From assembly GCA_030278955.1 (NCBI GenBank), contig JAOANR010000014.1:16928068-16992067 (forward strand): a DNA stretch of 64,000 nt. The letters are read 5' to 3'. The notes under the pieces are model-generated. The model was not told where the DNA came from, made no database searches, and saw only the letters and a program-made list of their open reading frames with translations. Position numbers and translations under genes: made by a program. The number at the start of each line of letters is the position of its first letter. Within the stretch, counting starts at the first letter, position 1. Shown piece by piece: positions 1-10,078 of this stretch. This stretch comes from Hygrophila difformis. Its lineage: Eukaryota; Streptophyta; Magnoliopsida; Lamiales; Acanthaceae.

Positions 1-275
1 AGAAGAATTCAGCGACACTAGCGAAAAGAATTCAGCGACTTTGCAAAGAAGAATTCAGCGATGCTACGAAATACAATGCAGCGATAATAACAAAAATAAT
101 TCAGCGACGTTTTCATGAACAATTCAACGACTTTATCAAGAACAATTCAGTGATGCTATCAAGAACAATTCAGCGACTTTTCATCAGCAAATTCAGCGAC
201 TCAACTATGAACATTTCGGGTACGTTTTCATGAACAATTCAACGATTTTATTTAAAAATATTTCAGCGACGTATA
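1..275. repeat. degenerate minisatellite, core AATTCAGCGAC
   Basis: The core AATTCAGCGAC (variants AATTCAACGAC, TTTCAGCGACG) recurs roughly every 25-35 bases, about ten times, with variable spacers such as TTTTCATGAAC and TATCAAGAAC. The array is cut by the window edge, so its full length is unknown. No coding frame runs through it. Confidence 0.7.
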
Positions 276-944
276 TCTATGTATAGCAGCATAATTAAGT
301 AAATTGGAGGGTAGTGTAATATCGATCTTTGAAATGCAGAGAAGAAGAGAAGAAGAACGGAAGAAGAAGGAAGAAGAAGAACGTTCATTCTCAAATAATA
401 TAGCAAATTTACTATTTTAACTTTCAAGTTAATCTCAACCGTTGATTTATAAAATTAATCAATAGTGGGAATCTGCCGCAACACATCAAGTCAAATGACT
501 TGATCGCACCCTAACCAAAACCAAATAAATTAATAAAAATTCAAAATCATTACAATCACATCACATCAATTCCTAATTTACCTTTACTTTAAACACTAAT
601 CTACCCATACATTATATACTAATTATCTCCACATAAAAATACCGTGCCTAAAAGTTTTGAGTCACTTCAAATGAGACGGAGGAAGTATTACTTTCAGGCT
701 ATACACTAAAATTTAAAAATCACTATAAATAATAAATATTTTTTTATTTTAATAGTATAGTTTTAAACCCCGCCGCTAAACTTTAAATTCTATTCTCTCC
801 AATTATTAACTTTTCAAACTCCAATCTATAACCTCAAATTTTAAACAAAAACACCAAATACCATTATTCAAAATTATCCCAATTTAAAACTTTTTTCATC
901 ATCAATTTCAAATTCCAAACTCTAATTATTTCCAAACATAGACT
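276..944. other. AT-rich intergenic DNA with GAA tract and a MITE end
   Basis: A purine (GAA/GAAG) tract lies at about 340-383. Around 673-687 is GAGACGGAGGAAGTA, which looks like one terminus of a Stowaway-type MITE; its partner end is not clear. I see no gene. Confidence 0.4.
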
Positions 945-1318
945 TAGGCCCCGTTCTCCAAGGTTTATTTTCATGACTTATTACTTATTTTTATTAAAAT
1001 CAGATCAGACCAAATCAGATAAGAAACAATCAATTCATACCATATCAAATCAGATCTGACCAGACCCATTCAGACCAGATCAAACCAGACTAGAAACATT
1101 CACACCAGACAGATCAGATCATTATAATAAAATTATACTAAGATAAGATAAAATCAGACCTGACCAGACCAATTCAAATCAGATCAGATCAAACCAAATT
1201 GAATCAAATCTAATCAGAAATATTCAGACCAAACCAGACAAATTCATATCAGTTCAGACCAAATCTTATAAAATTCATATCAGAACAGCTTATTTAAGAC
1301 CTAGATCACAGAGCCTTA
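945..1318. mobile_element. possible small TIR element filled with CAGATCAGACC repeats
   Basis: From about 996 to 1290 the sequence is a degenerate array of CAGATCAGACCAGATCAAAT-like words. The flanks look like imperfect inverted termini: AGGCCCCGTTCTCCAAGGT near 951 against AGGCTCTGTGATCTAGGT (minus strand) near 1315. I could not find a clean target-site duplication, so classification is open. Confidence 0.35.
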
Positions 1319-1761
1319 GTGTGCTTCAAACTTATGGTATCCCTTTATTTAACAAAAAATTACTCCGTTAACTTAATTAATGGCAAATGAAAAAGTACGG
1401 CAATATATTGATCCTATTTGGGCCAGGAAGGAGGCAGTTTGGGGGGCTTTGTTGGAACGAAGGTAGGTATTTAATTTGAGTTGGGCTACTGATTTGGGTT
1501 GGATTGGACAAGGAAAAATTTTGGGTAAATATTGTTACCTTATATGTCGGCAAAAGGCATATGAAACCCAATGTATAAAATTACAAATGATGTAAAGTGG
1601 AGGGATAGGTGATCCGGTGTAAATTAAATAAAATCTTGTTTCTGAAGTGTCGAATTTCATGAATGCAGAAAATTTACATAAAAATTTGTGAGCTTTTAAA
1701 AAATTGGATACTTTTCTGTTTTAACTCATAATTTACTAAACAACCTATATAGGCTAGGAAA
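1319..1761. other. intergenic, nothing recognised
   Basis: AT-rich DNA with only short open frames. No element termini or gene features were seen. Confidence 0.4.
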
Positions 1762-1884
1762 TAGTGTGAGAGCCCATGCCATGTAAATTACAAAGGAAGA
1801 AGCTTTCCGAAAAAAAAAATTACAAAGAAAGAAAGGGAAAGGATAAGGACCGGGTCCTGGAAGTGGGGTACTTGACCACTATAA
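1762..1884 (-). mobile_element. degenerate SINE copy
   Basis: The stretch containing GAGCCCATGCCATGTAAATT and the following GGATAAGGACCGGGT matches the body of the better-preserved SINE copies at 3525, 35676, 43944 and 45505, in the same minus orientation. The tRNA-like head is poorly preserved here, and boundaries are approximate. Confidence 0.4.
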
Positions 1885-2214
1885 TAAGTCTTCATCCCTT
1901 CAACTCATAATTTAGAAATCAAATAAGATACCTATAGCTTTTCAAGCATACTTTAAAATCTAGCTCATGGAATACATTCGATTTTTGAAGTATTGTTTAT
2001 AGGCAGTGGAGTGTAAGCTAATTGAAATTAAATTTTACGAAACTATATATCATCAGCTAATTAATTACATGCACACGAAAGGACATCGATGATTAATCCC
2101 CTTACCATGCTCCAACTATTCCCAATCTAATTTCTTTTTTTGTACTATCTTTTTTTCTAAAAAAAAAATGGGACCAAACCAATCAAACCCGGCCATTCAA
2201 GTCATTACACAGCC
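1885..2214. other. 3' flank of the PRA1 gene
   Basis: Downstream flank of the minus-strand PRA1 gene, AT-rich, presumably containing its 3' UTR. No separate feature was recognised. Confidence 0.4.
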
Positions 2215-2856
2215 TTAACGGGTTGCCACCGTCGACGGCTGGGAACCGCCAATTAAGAAAGAAAGTACCCCGGGAACTCCGCCGTGCATCTCCGCCTCAT
2301 CGATGAAAAGACTGTCCGGAGACCTAAAAGCGCCGTGCACGCAGACTATAACCGCAGCCGCGATCCCCGCCGACGCCAGAATGGTCCCGACGCTGGTCAT
2401 GAACACGACCACAACGGTGGACACCAACAGGAACGCCAGCGTCTCGGCATTGGAGAACCGGCGCTCGAACAGCGTGATCGGCGGATCGGACGGCTGCCGG
2501 AGGAGGTAGAGGAACATCCAGGCGGCGAGGAGGCCCGCCAGGAGGAACAGCGAGAGGGGACTCGTGAGGAGGGAGATTCCGACGACAGCGGCGGCGATCG
2601 CCAGGTAATTGCCGCGGAAATAGATGTAATTCTTGCGGAAGCGGAGTACAGCGTCGGAGATGGATTGGGGTCTGGAGAAGGCGGAGCGGTCGAGGAGCTC
2701 CGGCCAGGGGCGGCAGCGGGAGATGCTGGAGCGCACGGTTTCGGATACGGTGGCGAAGAAGGCGTGGGCGGGGGAGGAATGGTGGATTTGGGCGGCGGGT
2801 TGGGGGTGGGAAGAGATTGGCAGCACGGGGACGGGAGGAGCCGATTTCGCTGCCAT
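2215..2856 (-). CDS. PRA1 family protein (prenylated Rab acceptor), B-type-like
   Basis: An intronless 213-residue protein. PRA1 proteins are small multi-pass membrane proteins of the ER, Golgi and endosomes that bind prenylated Rab GTPases and help vesicle traffic. The N-terminus (MAAKSAPPVPVLPIS) resembles plant PRA1.B proteins. Residues 49-63 hold the conserved RPWPELLDRSAFSRP block, followed by a charged FRKNYIYFRGNY stretch (about 73-84). Two long hydrophobic blocks, about 85-120 and 138-173, each fit a paired transmembrane hairpin. Length matches the family (about 180-240). I chose the ATG at 2856 because its context (AGAATGGC) suits a plant start and it begins at the family's usual N-terminus; an in-frame ATG five codons upstream (2871) is possible. 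The gene is GC-rich compared with its AT-rich surroundings. The B subgroup is inferred from resemblance only. Confidence 0.9.
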   Translation of the reverse strand: MAAKSAPPVPVLPISSHPQPAAQIHHSSPAHAFFATVSETVRSSISRCRPWPELLDRSAFSRPQSISDAVLRFRKNYIYFRGNYLAIAAAVVGISLLTSPLSLFLLAGLLAAWMFLYLLRQPSDPPITLFERRFSNAETLAFLLVSTVVVVFMTSVGTILASAGIAAAVIVCVHGAFRSPDSLFIDEAEMHGGVPGVLSFLIGGSQPSTVATR

Positions 2857-2917
2857 TCTCTCTTTGTTCATCGATGTAATAACAAAAAATGTAGAGTTCT
2901 TGAAAGATGCTAGTAAT

Positions 2918-2932
2918 TTATATATATATGGT
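2918..2932 (-). promoter_or_regulatory. possible TATA box of the PRA1 gene
   Basis: On the minus strand a TATATATATAAA run lies about 65 nt upstream of the chosen ATG, which would give a short leader. Simple AT repeats are common nearby, so this is only a candidate. Confidence 0.3.
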
Positions 2933-2952
2933 AGTATTAAATTATAAATAGA

Positions 2953-3266
2953 TAGGGGTGGACAATTGAACAAATGGGATACGTTGGTTTTTTGCTCGGT
3001 ACCATAAAATAAGGTAGTGATGGATTATCATTGACTATGCATAATGTAAATAGGGATCACAAATTCACAATGGATCGGATTTTAGTCCGGTCTTGCAGGC
3101 TTTAAAGACTCAATCGAGGTTCGAGTTCGATCAGGTTCTGGGTTTGAGTCGGACTCATTGTTGTCTTTCCGGATGACACGGGTCGGTTCCGATAAAAACC
3201 AAGATCCAATCTAAGCACAAGTTTGGTTCGGTTTTCGAATTTGATACAAAGGCATTGTCATTCCTA
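2953..3266. mobile_element. hAT-like MITE candidate
   Basis: It begins TAGGGGTGGACAATTG and ends with sequence whose reverse complement is TAGGAATGACAATGCC, an imperfect hAT-style terminal inverted repeat. The interior contains several ATCGGATTTTAGTCCGG-like palindromic words. The 8-bp flanks are similar but not identical, so the duplication is degenerate or the ends are slightly off. Confidence 0.4.
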
Positions 3267-3297
3267 AATATCGATGTGCCATATCACTTTCATTTTA

Positions 3298-3699
3298 CTC
3301 CATCCATTCCGTTAATAATGTCCCATTTGTATTTTTCACACTGTTAATGGTATATTTTTGGCCTAAAATTTTTGTTGCAATTACATAGAAAAAATACAGT
3401 TAAGTTAGATTTTGTTAAATTCGTCTTCTCGCATAGTTTTAGAATATATATTTTATATAATTTTTACTTCTATACATTTTAAGATATTAACTGTTAAATA
3501 AATACATTGATTACATGTCCAAAAGTTTTTTTTGGATAAGCCATTAAAGGCCTGAGAAGGAGTGGTGAGAACCCATGCCACACAAATTACAAAGAGAACA
3601 AAGGAGAGGAATAGGGGGCCGGGTGGGGATTCGAACCCCCAACCTATAGGTTGGGATTCGGGGGACTTAGCTACATGTCCAAAAATTTTGGGATAGAGG

Positions 3700-3700
<1 letters not shown>
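3298..3700. mobile_element. Stowaway-type MITE, split by a SINE
   Basis: The left end CTCCATCCATTCCGTT follows a TA dinucleotide, and the right end TTTGGGATAGAGGA is a diverged version of the inverted terminus. The interior matches the intact Stowaway copy at 45237-45500 (for example the shared words GTTAGATT, AAGATATTAACTGTTAAA and GTCCAAAAGTTT). The SINE at 3525-3671 interrupts it. Confidence 0.65.
3525..3671 (-). mobile_element. tRNA-derived SINE with 13-bp target duplication
   Basis: A minus-strand SINE. Read in reverse it has a tRNA-like head with the B-box-like word GGTTCGAATCC, a body ending in TGGCATGGGTTCTCACC, and a T-rich tract on the left, which is its 3' tail. The flanks carry an exact duplication, TACATGTCCAAAA, at 3512-3524 and 3672-3684. 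At least five related copies are in this window. Confidence 0.8.

Positions 3701-3772
<72 letters not shown>
3701..3772. repeat. (ATT)n microsatellite
   Basis: About 24 uninterrupted TTA/ATT units directly after the Stowaway right end. Confidence 0.9.
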
Positions 3773-3843
3773 GTTTTAAGGTTAGGTTCTTTTATATGTA
3801 GGTATAGTTTTTTTTTTTTGTTTTAATGAAAAAATAATAATCT

Positions 3844-4062
3844 TCATTCGTTCTTAAATATTTGCAAAATTTGATAAGGTGCTACTGTTCATACACACAC
3901 TTTTACTTAAAGTTTTATCATAGTTATACAAGTTAAAATATAGCCAAGTGAGATCTTTGTTAGATTCGTCTCCTCGTGTAGTTTTTAAACATCAAACTTT
4001 TTAGAATTTTTACTTGTATCGAACTTGAATTATTAATGATTTAAAATGTGCATTGGACTACG
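3844..4062. mobile_element. Stowaway-related MITE fragment
   Basis: The segment shares CACTTTTACTTAAAGTTTTA, TATAGCCAAGTGAGAT and GTTAGATTCGTCTCCTCG with the copy at 63037-63260. The canonical CTCCCTCCGT end is missing, so this is a truncated or diverged copy. Confidence 0.45.
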
Positions 4063-4779
4063 TGAAATATTGGTCCGTAGCAAATAATAAAAAATAGAGT
4101 AAGTACTAAATGATAAATTTTGTGATACATACCTCCCTTTTTCTTCTGTATTGACTGTTGAATGGCTCGTGATATCTTGCTTACCCAAAAAGGATATGTA
4201 TAAGCAAGTGTCTAGACAACAATAATGTGTAATTCTACTCCTCATTCACATTCTTGTTGGGGGAAATTATTGAACCCCAATTCTTGGGAGTGTTATTGCT
4301 TGATGCAAATTAAAAATTTGACACATTATAATCAATTTAAAGCAAATTTGGATGAACGAAACGATGATTGTTTCTAATAAATGACTTCGACCATCTGTTT
4401 TTCAGGAAAAAAAAAATAAATAAAAAGAAGGTAAATTTGGATGAGGTTTTAATGAGTTTGTTGGTGTATAAGTCAAATCATAAGTTGACTGCAAATGAGT
4501 GGATCCGGTTTTATTTAATGAGTCAAATCATTTGTTTATTGGGGGGGGGGGGGGGGGGGGGGGGAGGGAGTGAAGTAATTAGCCTCGTGTAAACAGGCGC
4601 AAAGCATGTGTAATGAAATATTCCACAAAATTTCAGTGAAAAATGAAGGGTGCACAATCCAAGTTTATGCAAGACCGACAGTACTAATAATACCGTAATA
4701 AGAAAACAAAAATAAAAAGTGAGGATGCAAAATCAACTCCTTCCAAGTTCCAAGCCATCATAAGGCATGACGGAATATT
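4063..4779. other. intergenic with a 24-G homopolymer
   Basis: AT-rich intergenic DNA. The only striking feature is an uninterrupted run of 24 G residues at 4541-4564. No gene was recognised. Confidence 0.5.
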
Positions 4780-5029
4780 GGGCTTATTACACATAGGGAC
4801 CCTCCACAAACATAAATAAGGGTCAAAGAACCCTTCCCAAACATGTTATAAATAGGGACCCCATTTATGTTTGTTTATAGTTAAAATTAACCCAAATCAA
4901 TTTAACTAACCTAATCAATGTGGGAAAATACTTAAATACCCTTACTTTATAGAAAATACAAATACACCCCTCAAAACATAAAAAGCCCAACTCAACGTTC
5001 AATCGCGATCTCTCCATTATTCACGCGAC

Positions 5030-6870
5030 TGTGGTAATTGTTACACTATTTTGTGGTAAGATGAACATATTATTGTGGTAAAGCTGGAATTCTACATATG
5101 GTAATTGTTACACCATTTATACGGTAAGCTGAACATATTATTGTAGTAAATTTGGAATCCTATATGTGGTAATTGTTACACCATTAAGGTTTATGGTTTT
5201 TTAAGGGTTTAGGCGACTGTGGTAATTGTTACACCATTTATATGGTAAGATGAACATATTATTGTGGTAAAGCTGGAATTCTACATATGGTCATTGTTAC
5301 ACCATTTATGTGGTAAGCTGAACATATTATTGTGGTAAAGTTGGAATCCTACCTGTGGTAATTGTTACACCATTAAGGTTTAGGGTTTTTAAGATTGTCG
5401 GTTTATGGTTTTTTAAGGTTTAGGGTGTAGGGTTTTTAAATTGTACGGTTTAGAGTTTTTATGTGGTAAGAGGGACATGTTATTATGGTAAACCTGGTTC
5501 GTACATGTGGTAAGCTTTTTACCCCGTTGTAGTAACCTTTTCAAGACGAACGTGGTAAATCATATACACTACCCCGTTGTAGGGTTTAGGAATTTTAAGC
5601 TTGTATGGCTTAGGGTTTCTAAGATTGTAGGGTTTAGGGTTTTTAAGATTGTATGGTTTAGGGTTTTTAAGATTGTAAGGTATAGGATTATAAAGAATTG
5701 TGTGGTAAGTAGTGCAACAAGATTGTGGTAACCTTATCCAATATGTATGGTATGCCATGTAGTATAGATGTGGTAAACCATATAAGCGAGCGTGGTAAGT
5801 TTATATGTTCGAAGGTTTATGGTTCAAAATCAAAGTCATTATTTTGTCTAAATGAGTTATGTATTGTCATATTATCTCAATTCATTAAAATTATGACTGT
5901 AAGTACAAAGACCATGAATCCAAATGAATATATATTCTTGAAAGAAGCATATAGGTTCACATCTCACATTACCTTCACTAAGAGAATCATCTAAATACTC
6001 ATAATAAAGTTTCAAATGTGTGCTAACTATCAATATATGTATCCAATCGTATCTTACAATCGTAATGGCGACTACTACCATTATAAGTACTTCATTAGTA
6101 CTTATAGTGAACGTCATTTCGAACTCGTTCTTATTTTCGAATATTGTTTCACTAAATTCTTCGGTTGAGATTCAACGTTTGTAGCTTTTATATTTTATTC
6201 CAAGCTTTATTCTCTCGTGGTAAGCTCTTGTTTGAGTTGCACATGATTTTATTGATAACACTATACCGTAAATCCGCAATGTAAAAGTGTATATGCTGAA
6301 ACGTGGTAACCGAATTTCATCAATGTGGTAACTGCGCACAAGTAATGATAGTAAAGACTTACCCGACTGTGGTGGGTTTGGTAAACATTTAAAGGAAAGG
6401 TTGTGGGGGTGGATGATGGTCATTTGGACGGTTCCCTGGTAGCGTCCATTGGCCGTCCTGAATTATACTTTGATGTGGTATATTTTATATGGTAAAGAAT
6501 GATAGTCCAACGTGGTAAATGGGTAGCCATATACGTGGCAAAAAAATATATCTTAATGTGTAGTTGTATATGCTAAAGAATTATGCTCCAATGTGGTAAA
6601 TGTGGAGTCATATATATAGTAACAATTAATTTCCAGTGTGGTAAATGTGTAGTAATTTACATGGTAAAGAAATACTTGAACGTGGTAAATGAATAATCAT
6701 GTATATGGTAAAGAATTATGCTACAATGTGGTAAATGCTCATTCAGATAGAAATATATGGTAAAGAATTATACTCCAATGTGGTAAACGTATAGTAATTT
6801 ACGTGGTAAAGAGTTATACTTAATACATGTGTAGCCATATATGGTAAAACATTATAACATAATTTGGTAG
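5030..6870 (+). repeat. GTGGTAA array, left arm of copy 1
   Basis: GTGGTAA, ATGGTAA and TGGTAAAG words recur every 20-60 bases. The first part (5030-5370) has near-tandem units of about 60-100 bp built on GTGGTAATTGTTACACCATT and GAACATATTATTGTGGTAAA. From about 5380 to 5700 it becomes telomere-like, with repeated GGGTTTAGGGTTTTTAAGAT. A less repetitive part (5820-6290) matches 18.75-29.0 kb in reverse orientation. Confidence 0.75.
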
Positions 6871-7059
6871 AGACAGTATTGGGACGGTCGACCGGAAGGC
6901 TCATATACCGTCCCGTCCCCACAGCATGAATCAGTGAGTTGCGGATGTTTATGGGACAGTCCGTCCGAGTTGCTCCCAGGACCGTCCCATTCCCACTGTG
7001 GGTATTTTGGTTTATGTTACTACCCTTCCAATATATAGATATTAGCACGTGGAAATTAG

Positions 7060-7690
7060 GTCATTTACCACATTTTTACTTAAAATTTACCATACACAAA
7101 TTGAATATGGTTTACCATGATCTACAAATATGGTTTACCATGAATATACCCTAACTCTTACCACGTACTTGAAAGATAGCTTACCACGTAATGCAAAGAT
7201 AACTTACCATACACCTAACAAATGGTTTACCAACCCATGCTTGTGGATTACAACTTTGGTCTTTTGTTCTTTACCATGTTCAGTGCATGGTTTTACCATG
7301 GATTATACAATAGGAATACATAGCGGGCGATTACGAGGACGGTTGCCAGACACCCATCTGGAAGTCTATGGAGTATGCAGTGCTTAAAGGACAGTCCTGA
7401 GATGAATTTTAGACCGTCCAAACGACTTTCCGATTTCAATTCTTTGCAAAATGGACGGTCCTGGTAGTTTGAGGACAGTCGTCCACTGGCTGTCCAACAA
7501 TCGCTGAATGTTGCATACCGTATGGGATGGTTTTTTAACCGTCCTATCAGTCTCATCCATTCAACATCTATTTTAATTTTTAATTTTATACCACATCTAC
7601 TAACATGTATTACCACCAAAATACAATATTCTTTACCACGTATTACAATATTAAGTTACCACCATTCACGAGCACATCTTACCAAACCAA
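7060..7690 (-). repeat. TTACCAC array, right arm of copy 1
   Basis: The same motif as the left arm appears in inverted orientation (TTACCAC, TTTACCATG, CTTACCACG). The centre between the arms (about 6875-7560) carries several GGACGGT and ACCGTCC words, so the whole element could fold back on itself. Confidence 0.7.
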
Positions 7691-7982
7691 ACCAATAGGA
7701 TAACTTGCATTCATAAATTCCATAATTTTGGCATAACAGCTTTTGGAAACTAAAACAACCATTCAAACGTGAAATTTCGAATAAGAAATAATTTTCCAAC
7801 CTGTTTTGCTAGATCCCATTTTTGACTCATTCAATAAACAACTACTCAGCCCCATAAGTAAAATGATTCAAGAATTTGTAACACCTCATCATGTCTAAAA
7901 ATAATTACTGCTGGTTGAATATAATCTAAAACAGGTTTCTCAACAAAACATATTTGCACAATGAATCTTCTACACTGCACAA

Positions 7983-9049
7983 GGGATAATGACCAATTTA
8001 GTCCTATAACTTTCTCATAATTCTCATTTGGTCCAGAAAGTATTTCAATTACCTAAATGGTCCTGTAACTTTCATTTTCCCAACCAATTTGGTCCTAAGG
8101 ATCTTTCTGCAAATTCCAATTGGGCTCCCACATTCTATTTGGGCCCTTTGACTTTTTTAAACTATTATATGTACCCAAAAAATTTATTTTTATGCATTTT
8201 AATCCTTATTACATACATCTAAATTAAAAACTTAGATTTTCTTGAAAATTGGTATCAGAGCCTAGATTTTATTGAAAAACATCTTAATTATATTATTTAT
8301 AATATTTTTTCTATTAATGGGATTTAATTATTTTATGAGTTCTAATAATTTGAAACCTACGATTTATTTCCACAAAAAATATTTTATGAATAAATATATA
8401 AAAAATAAATAGTTAAATATTCAAATAATTATTTTATTATTTTATTTATAAATATTTTATGAATACATATATAAAACCTACAATTATTTTATGAATACAT
8501 AAATAAAAAAAACTTTCAAATAATTATTTTATTGATACATAAATAAAAATAAATAAAAACCTTAAAATTATTTTATGCATTCATAAAAAAAAAAGAAACT
8601 TACAAATAATTATTGATGGATACATAAATAAAAGTAAATAAATATACAAAATAATTATTTTATGAAAATTACTGGTAAGTGTCAAACTATTTTGAATCCA
8701 TAAAATAATTAAATATTCATTATTAAGAGATAAATATTATAAATAGTATAAGTAATATAAATATATGTTTTTAAGCAAATCAATTTTCAAGCAAATCTAT
8801 ATTTTTAATTTAAATAGAAGCAATAAGGACTAAACTGAATAAAACTAAAATTTTCTAGGTAAAGATAATAGTTTTAAAAGTCAAAGGGCACAAATAGAAT
8901 TTGAGGGCCCAAAAAAAATTTGCAGAAAGGTCCTGAGGACCAAATTGGTTGGGAAAATGAAAGTTACAAGACCATTTTGGTAACTAGAAAACTTTTTGGA
9001 CTAAATTGGTTTTTAGTGATAGTTATGGGACCTTTTTGGACATTATCCC
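7983..9049. mobile_element. non-autonomous MULE with about 190-bp TIRs
   Basis: It starts GGGATAATGACCAATTTAGT and ends CATTATCCC. The first about 190 bp and the last about 190 bp are imperfect inverted repeats, both carrying AACTTTCATTTTCCCAACC, CAATTTGGTCCT and GGGCCCT words. A 10-bp duplication, CACTGCACAA, flanks it exactly (7973-7982 and 9050-9059). The interior is AT-rich with repeated AATTATTTTATGAATACAT-like units and no coding capacity. TIR length and duplication size fit Mutator-like elements. Confidence 0.85.
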
Positions 9050-9089
9050 CACTGCACAATCAAAAAAAGATTCAACATATTAGGAAAAA

Positions 9090-9440
9090 GGATTTCTACG
9101 CAGAAGTCATTTACCCCGCCGCCGTACACCCATCCCGGTTATTCTTTTCTGGCGACGCCCACCAGTGTCCTCCCACACGACGACGTCTTGCTCGCCGGAC
9201 TTTGGCTTCGGCTTTGCTCCGAAAGGCTTGTCGACAACGAAGTGGGCTTGCGTTCGACAAAAATCCCATAATAGGGTGGCTCGCGTTCGTGGTCGTGGTG
9301 GCGCTCGTGGAGTCGGTCGCGAGTAGGGAGTGGTTTGACAGCTCGTCCGGTGACTCGGCGATTGGGGGAGATCTGCTGCTGCAGTAGGGGAGGAGCGTAA
9401 ATTGGAGTAAGGAGTGATATGCAGCTGTAAATCCCGCAAT
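9090..9440 (-). pseudogene. GC-rich exon-like fragment captured in Pack-MULE copy 1
   Basis: This stretch is far richer in G+C than its surroundings and holds a 110-codon minus-strand open frame (9107-9439) with basic, proline-rich sequence such as KPFGAKPKPKSGEQDVVVWE. Both codon composition and the sharp boundary suggest a captured 5' exon or leader of a host gene. I do not recognise the parent protein. The frame begins without a convincing start codon, and nothing shows that it is translated. Confidence 0.4.
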
Positions 9441-9615
9441 TGGGGATAAAAGCCCTAGTTCGTTCTTAATGACACATTATTATTTTTTAATGGGATTAAG
9501 GATGTTATGTGGGGTGGTTTTTGTAAGTCAAAACTTAAAAGAGGTCCCTCCTTATAAATTTATTGGAAGAGATATTTTTAAAATACAAACATAATTTAAT
9601 GGGTCCTTTACCCTA

Positions 9616-10078
9616 ATTTTCCATTGCATGGAAGCCCACCTATGAGCCAACTCCGGTCCAATCCCAAGCCCAAGCTGAAGCCCAACCGAAGTAAACATAT
9701 TACATCAGTGTTGGACATGTACAGTACAAGTGACGATTCAGAGTTGAGACATATACTTACTACGCAACTCAGATGTAGTATAAAACAGGCAGCTTTTGGT
9801 TGCCGGGGGGCTCAGGTTAAAAGCGGCTTCTTCGTAATGTTCCAATCGCACACTTCATTCAAAAAACCCGCAACTCTCCCCGTGTCCACACGCTAATCAT
9901 CATCATGTCATGTCACCTCCATAATTAAATACTCACCCCTCACCTCACTCCCTTTCCCGCATACACACTGCACATTATTATTATTATTAACCTCATTATT
10001 CTCAACCAACGTCTCCCCGCCTTCTTCCTCACTGTCACTGCCCTTTTTTGTCAAAAATCCTCAACAACAACAACAACA
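9616..10078 (+). promoter_or_regulatory. upstream region and 5' leader of the patellin gene
   Basis: Gap between the Pack-MULE-like element and the patellin start codon. The last 100 bases are CT-rich, then CTCAACAACAACAACAACA directly before the ATG, a typical unstructured plant leader. No clear TATA box could be chosen. Confidence 0.4.

Larger units (their letters stand above)
4780..9615. mobile_element. Pack-MULE-like element, copy 1 (TGGTAA/TTACCA family)
   Basis: Proposed from three observations. First, the ends look like imperfect long inverted repeats: ATAGGGACCCTCC and TTATAAATAGGGACCCC near 4790-4865, against minus-strand AAAGGACCC and TTATAAGGAGGGACCTC near 9545-9610. Second, the interior is a GTGGTAA array (about 5030-6870) followed by an inverted TTACCAC array (about 7060-7690). 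Third, a GC-rich exon-like piece sits next to one end (9090-9440). The interior aligns in reverse orientation with 18.6-29.2 kb, so two copies of one family exist. A smaller MULE (7983-9049) is nested in it. No transposase is present. Exact ends and target duplication were not resolved. Confidence 0.5.

Noticed and set aside
2284..2947. Plus-strand frames of 209 and 104 codons
   Set aside because: Antisense shadows of the PRA1 gene in GC-rich DNA.
3600..3671. tRNA gene on the minus strand
   Set aside because: B-box-like GGTTCGAATCC is present but no cloverleaf with a proper anticodon arm; it is the head of a SINE.
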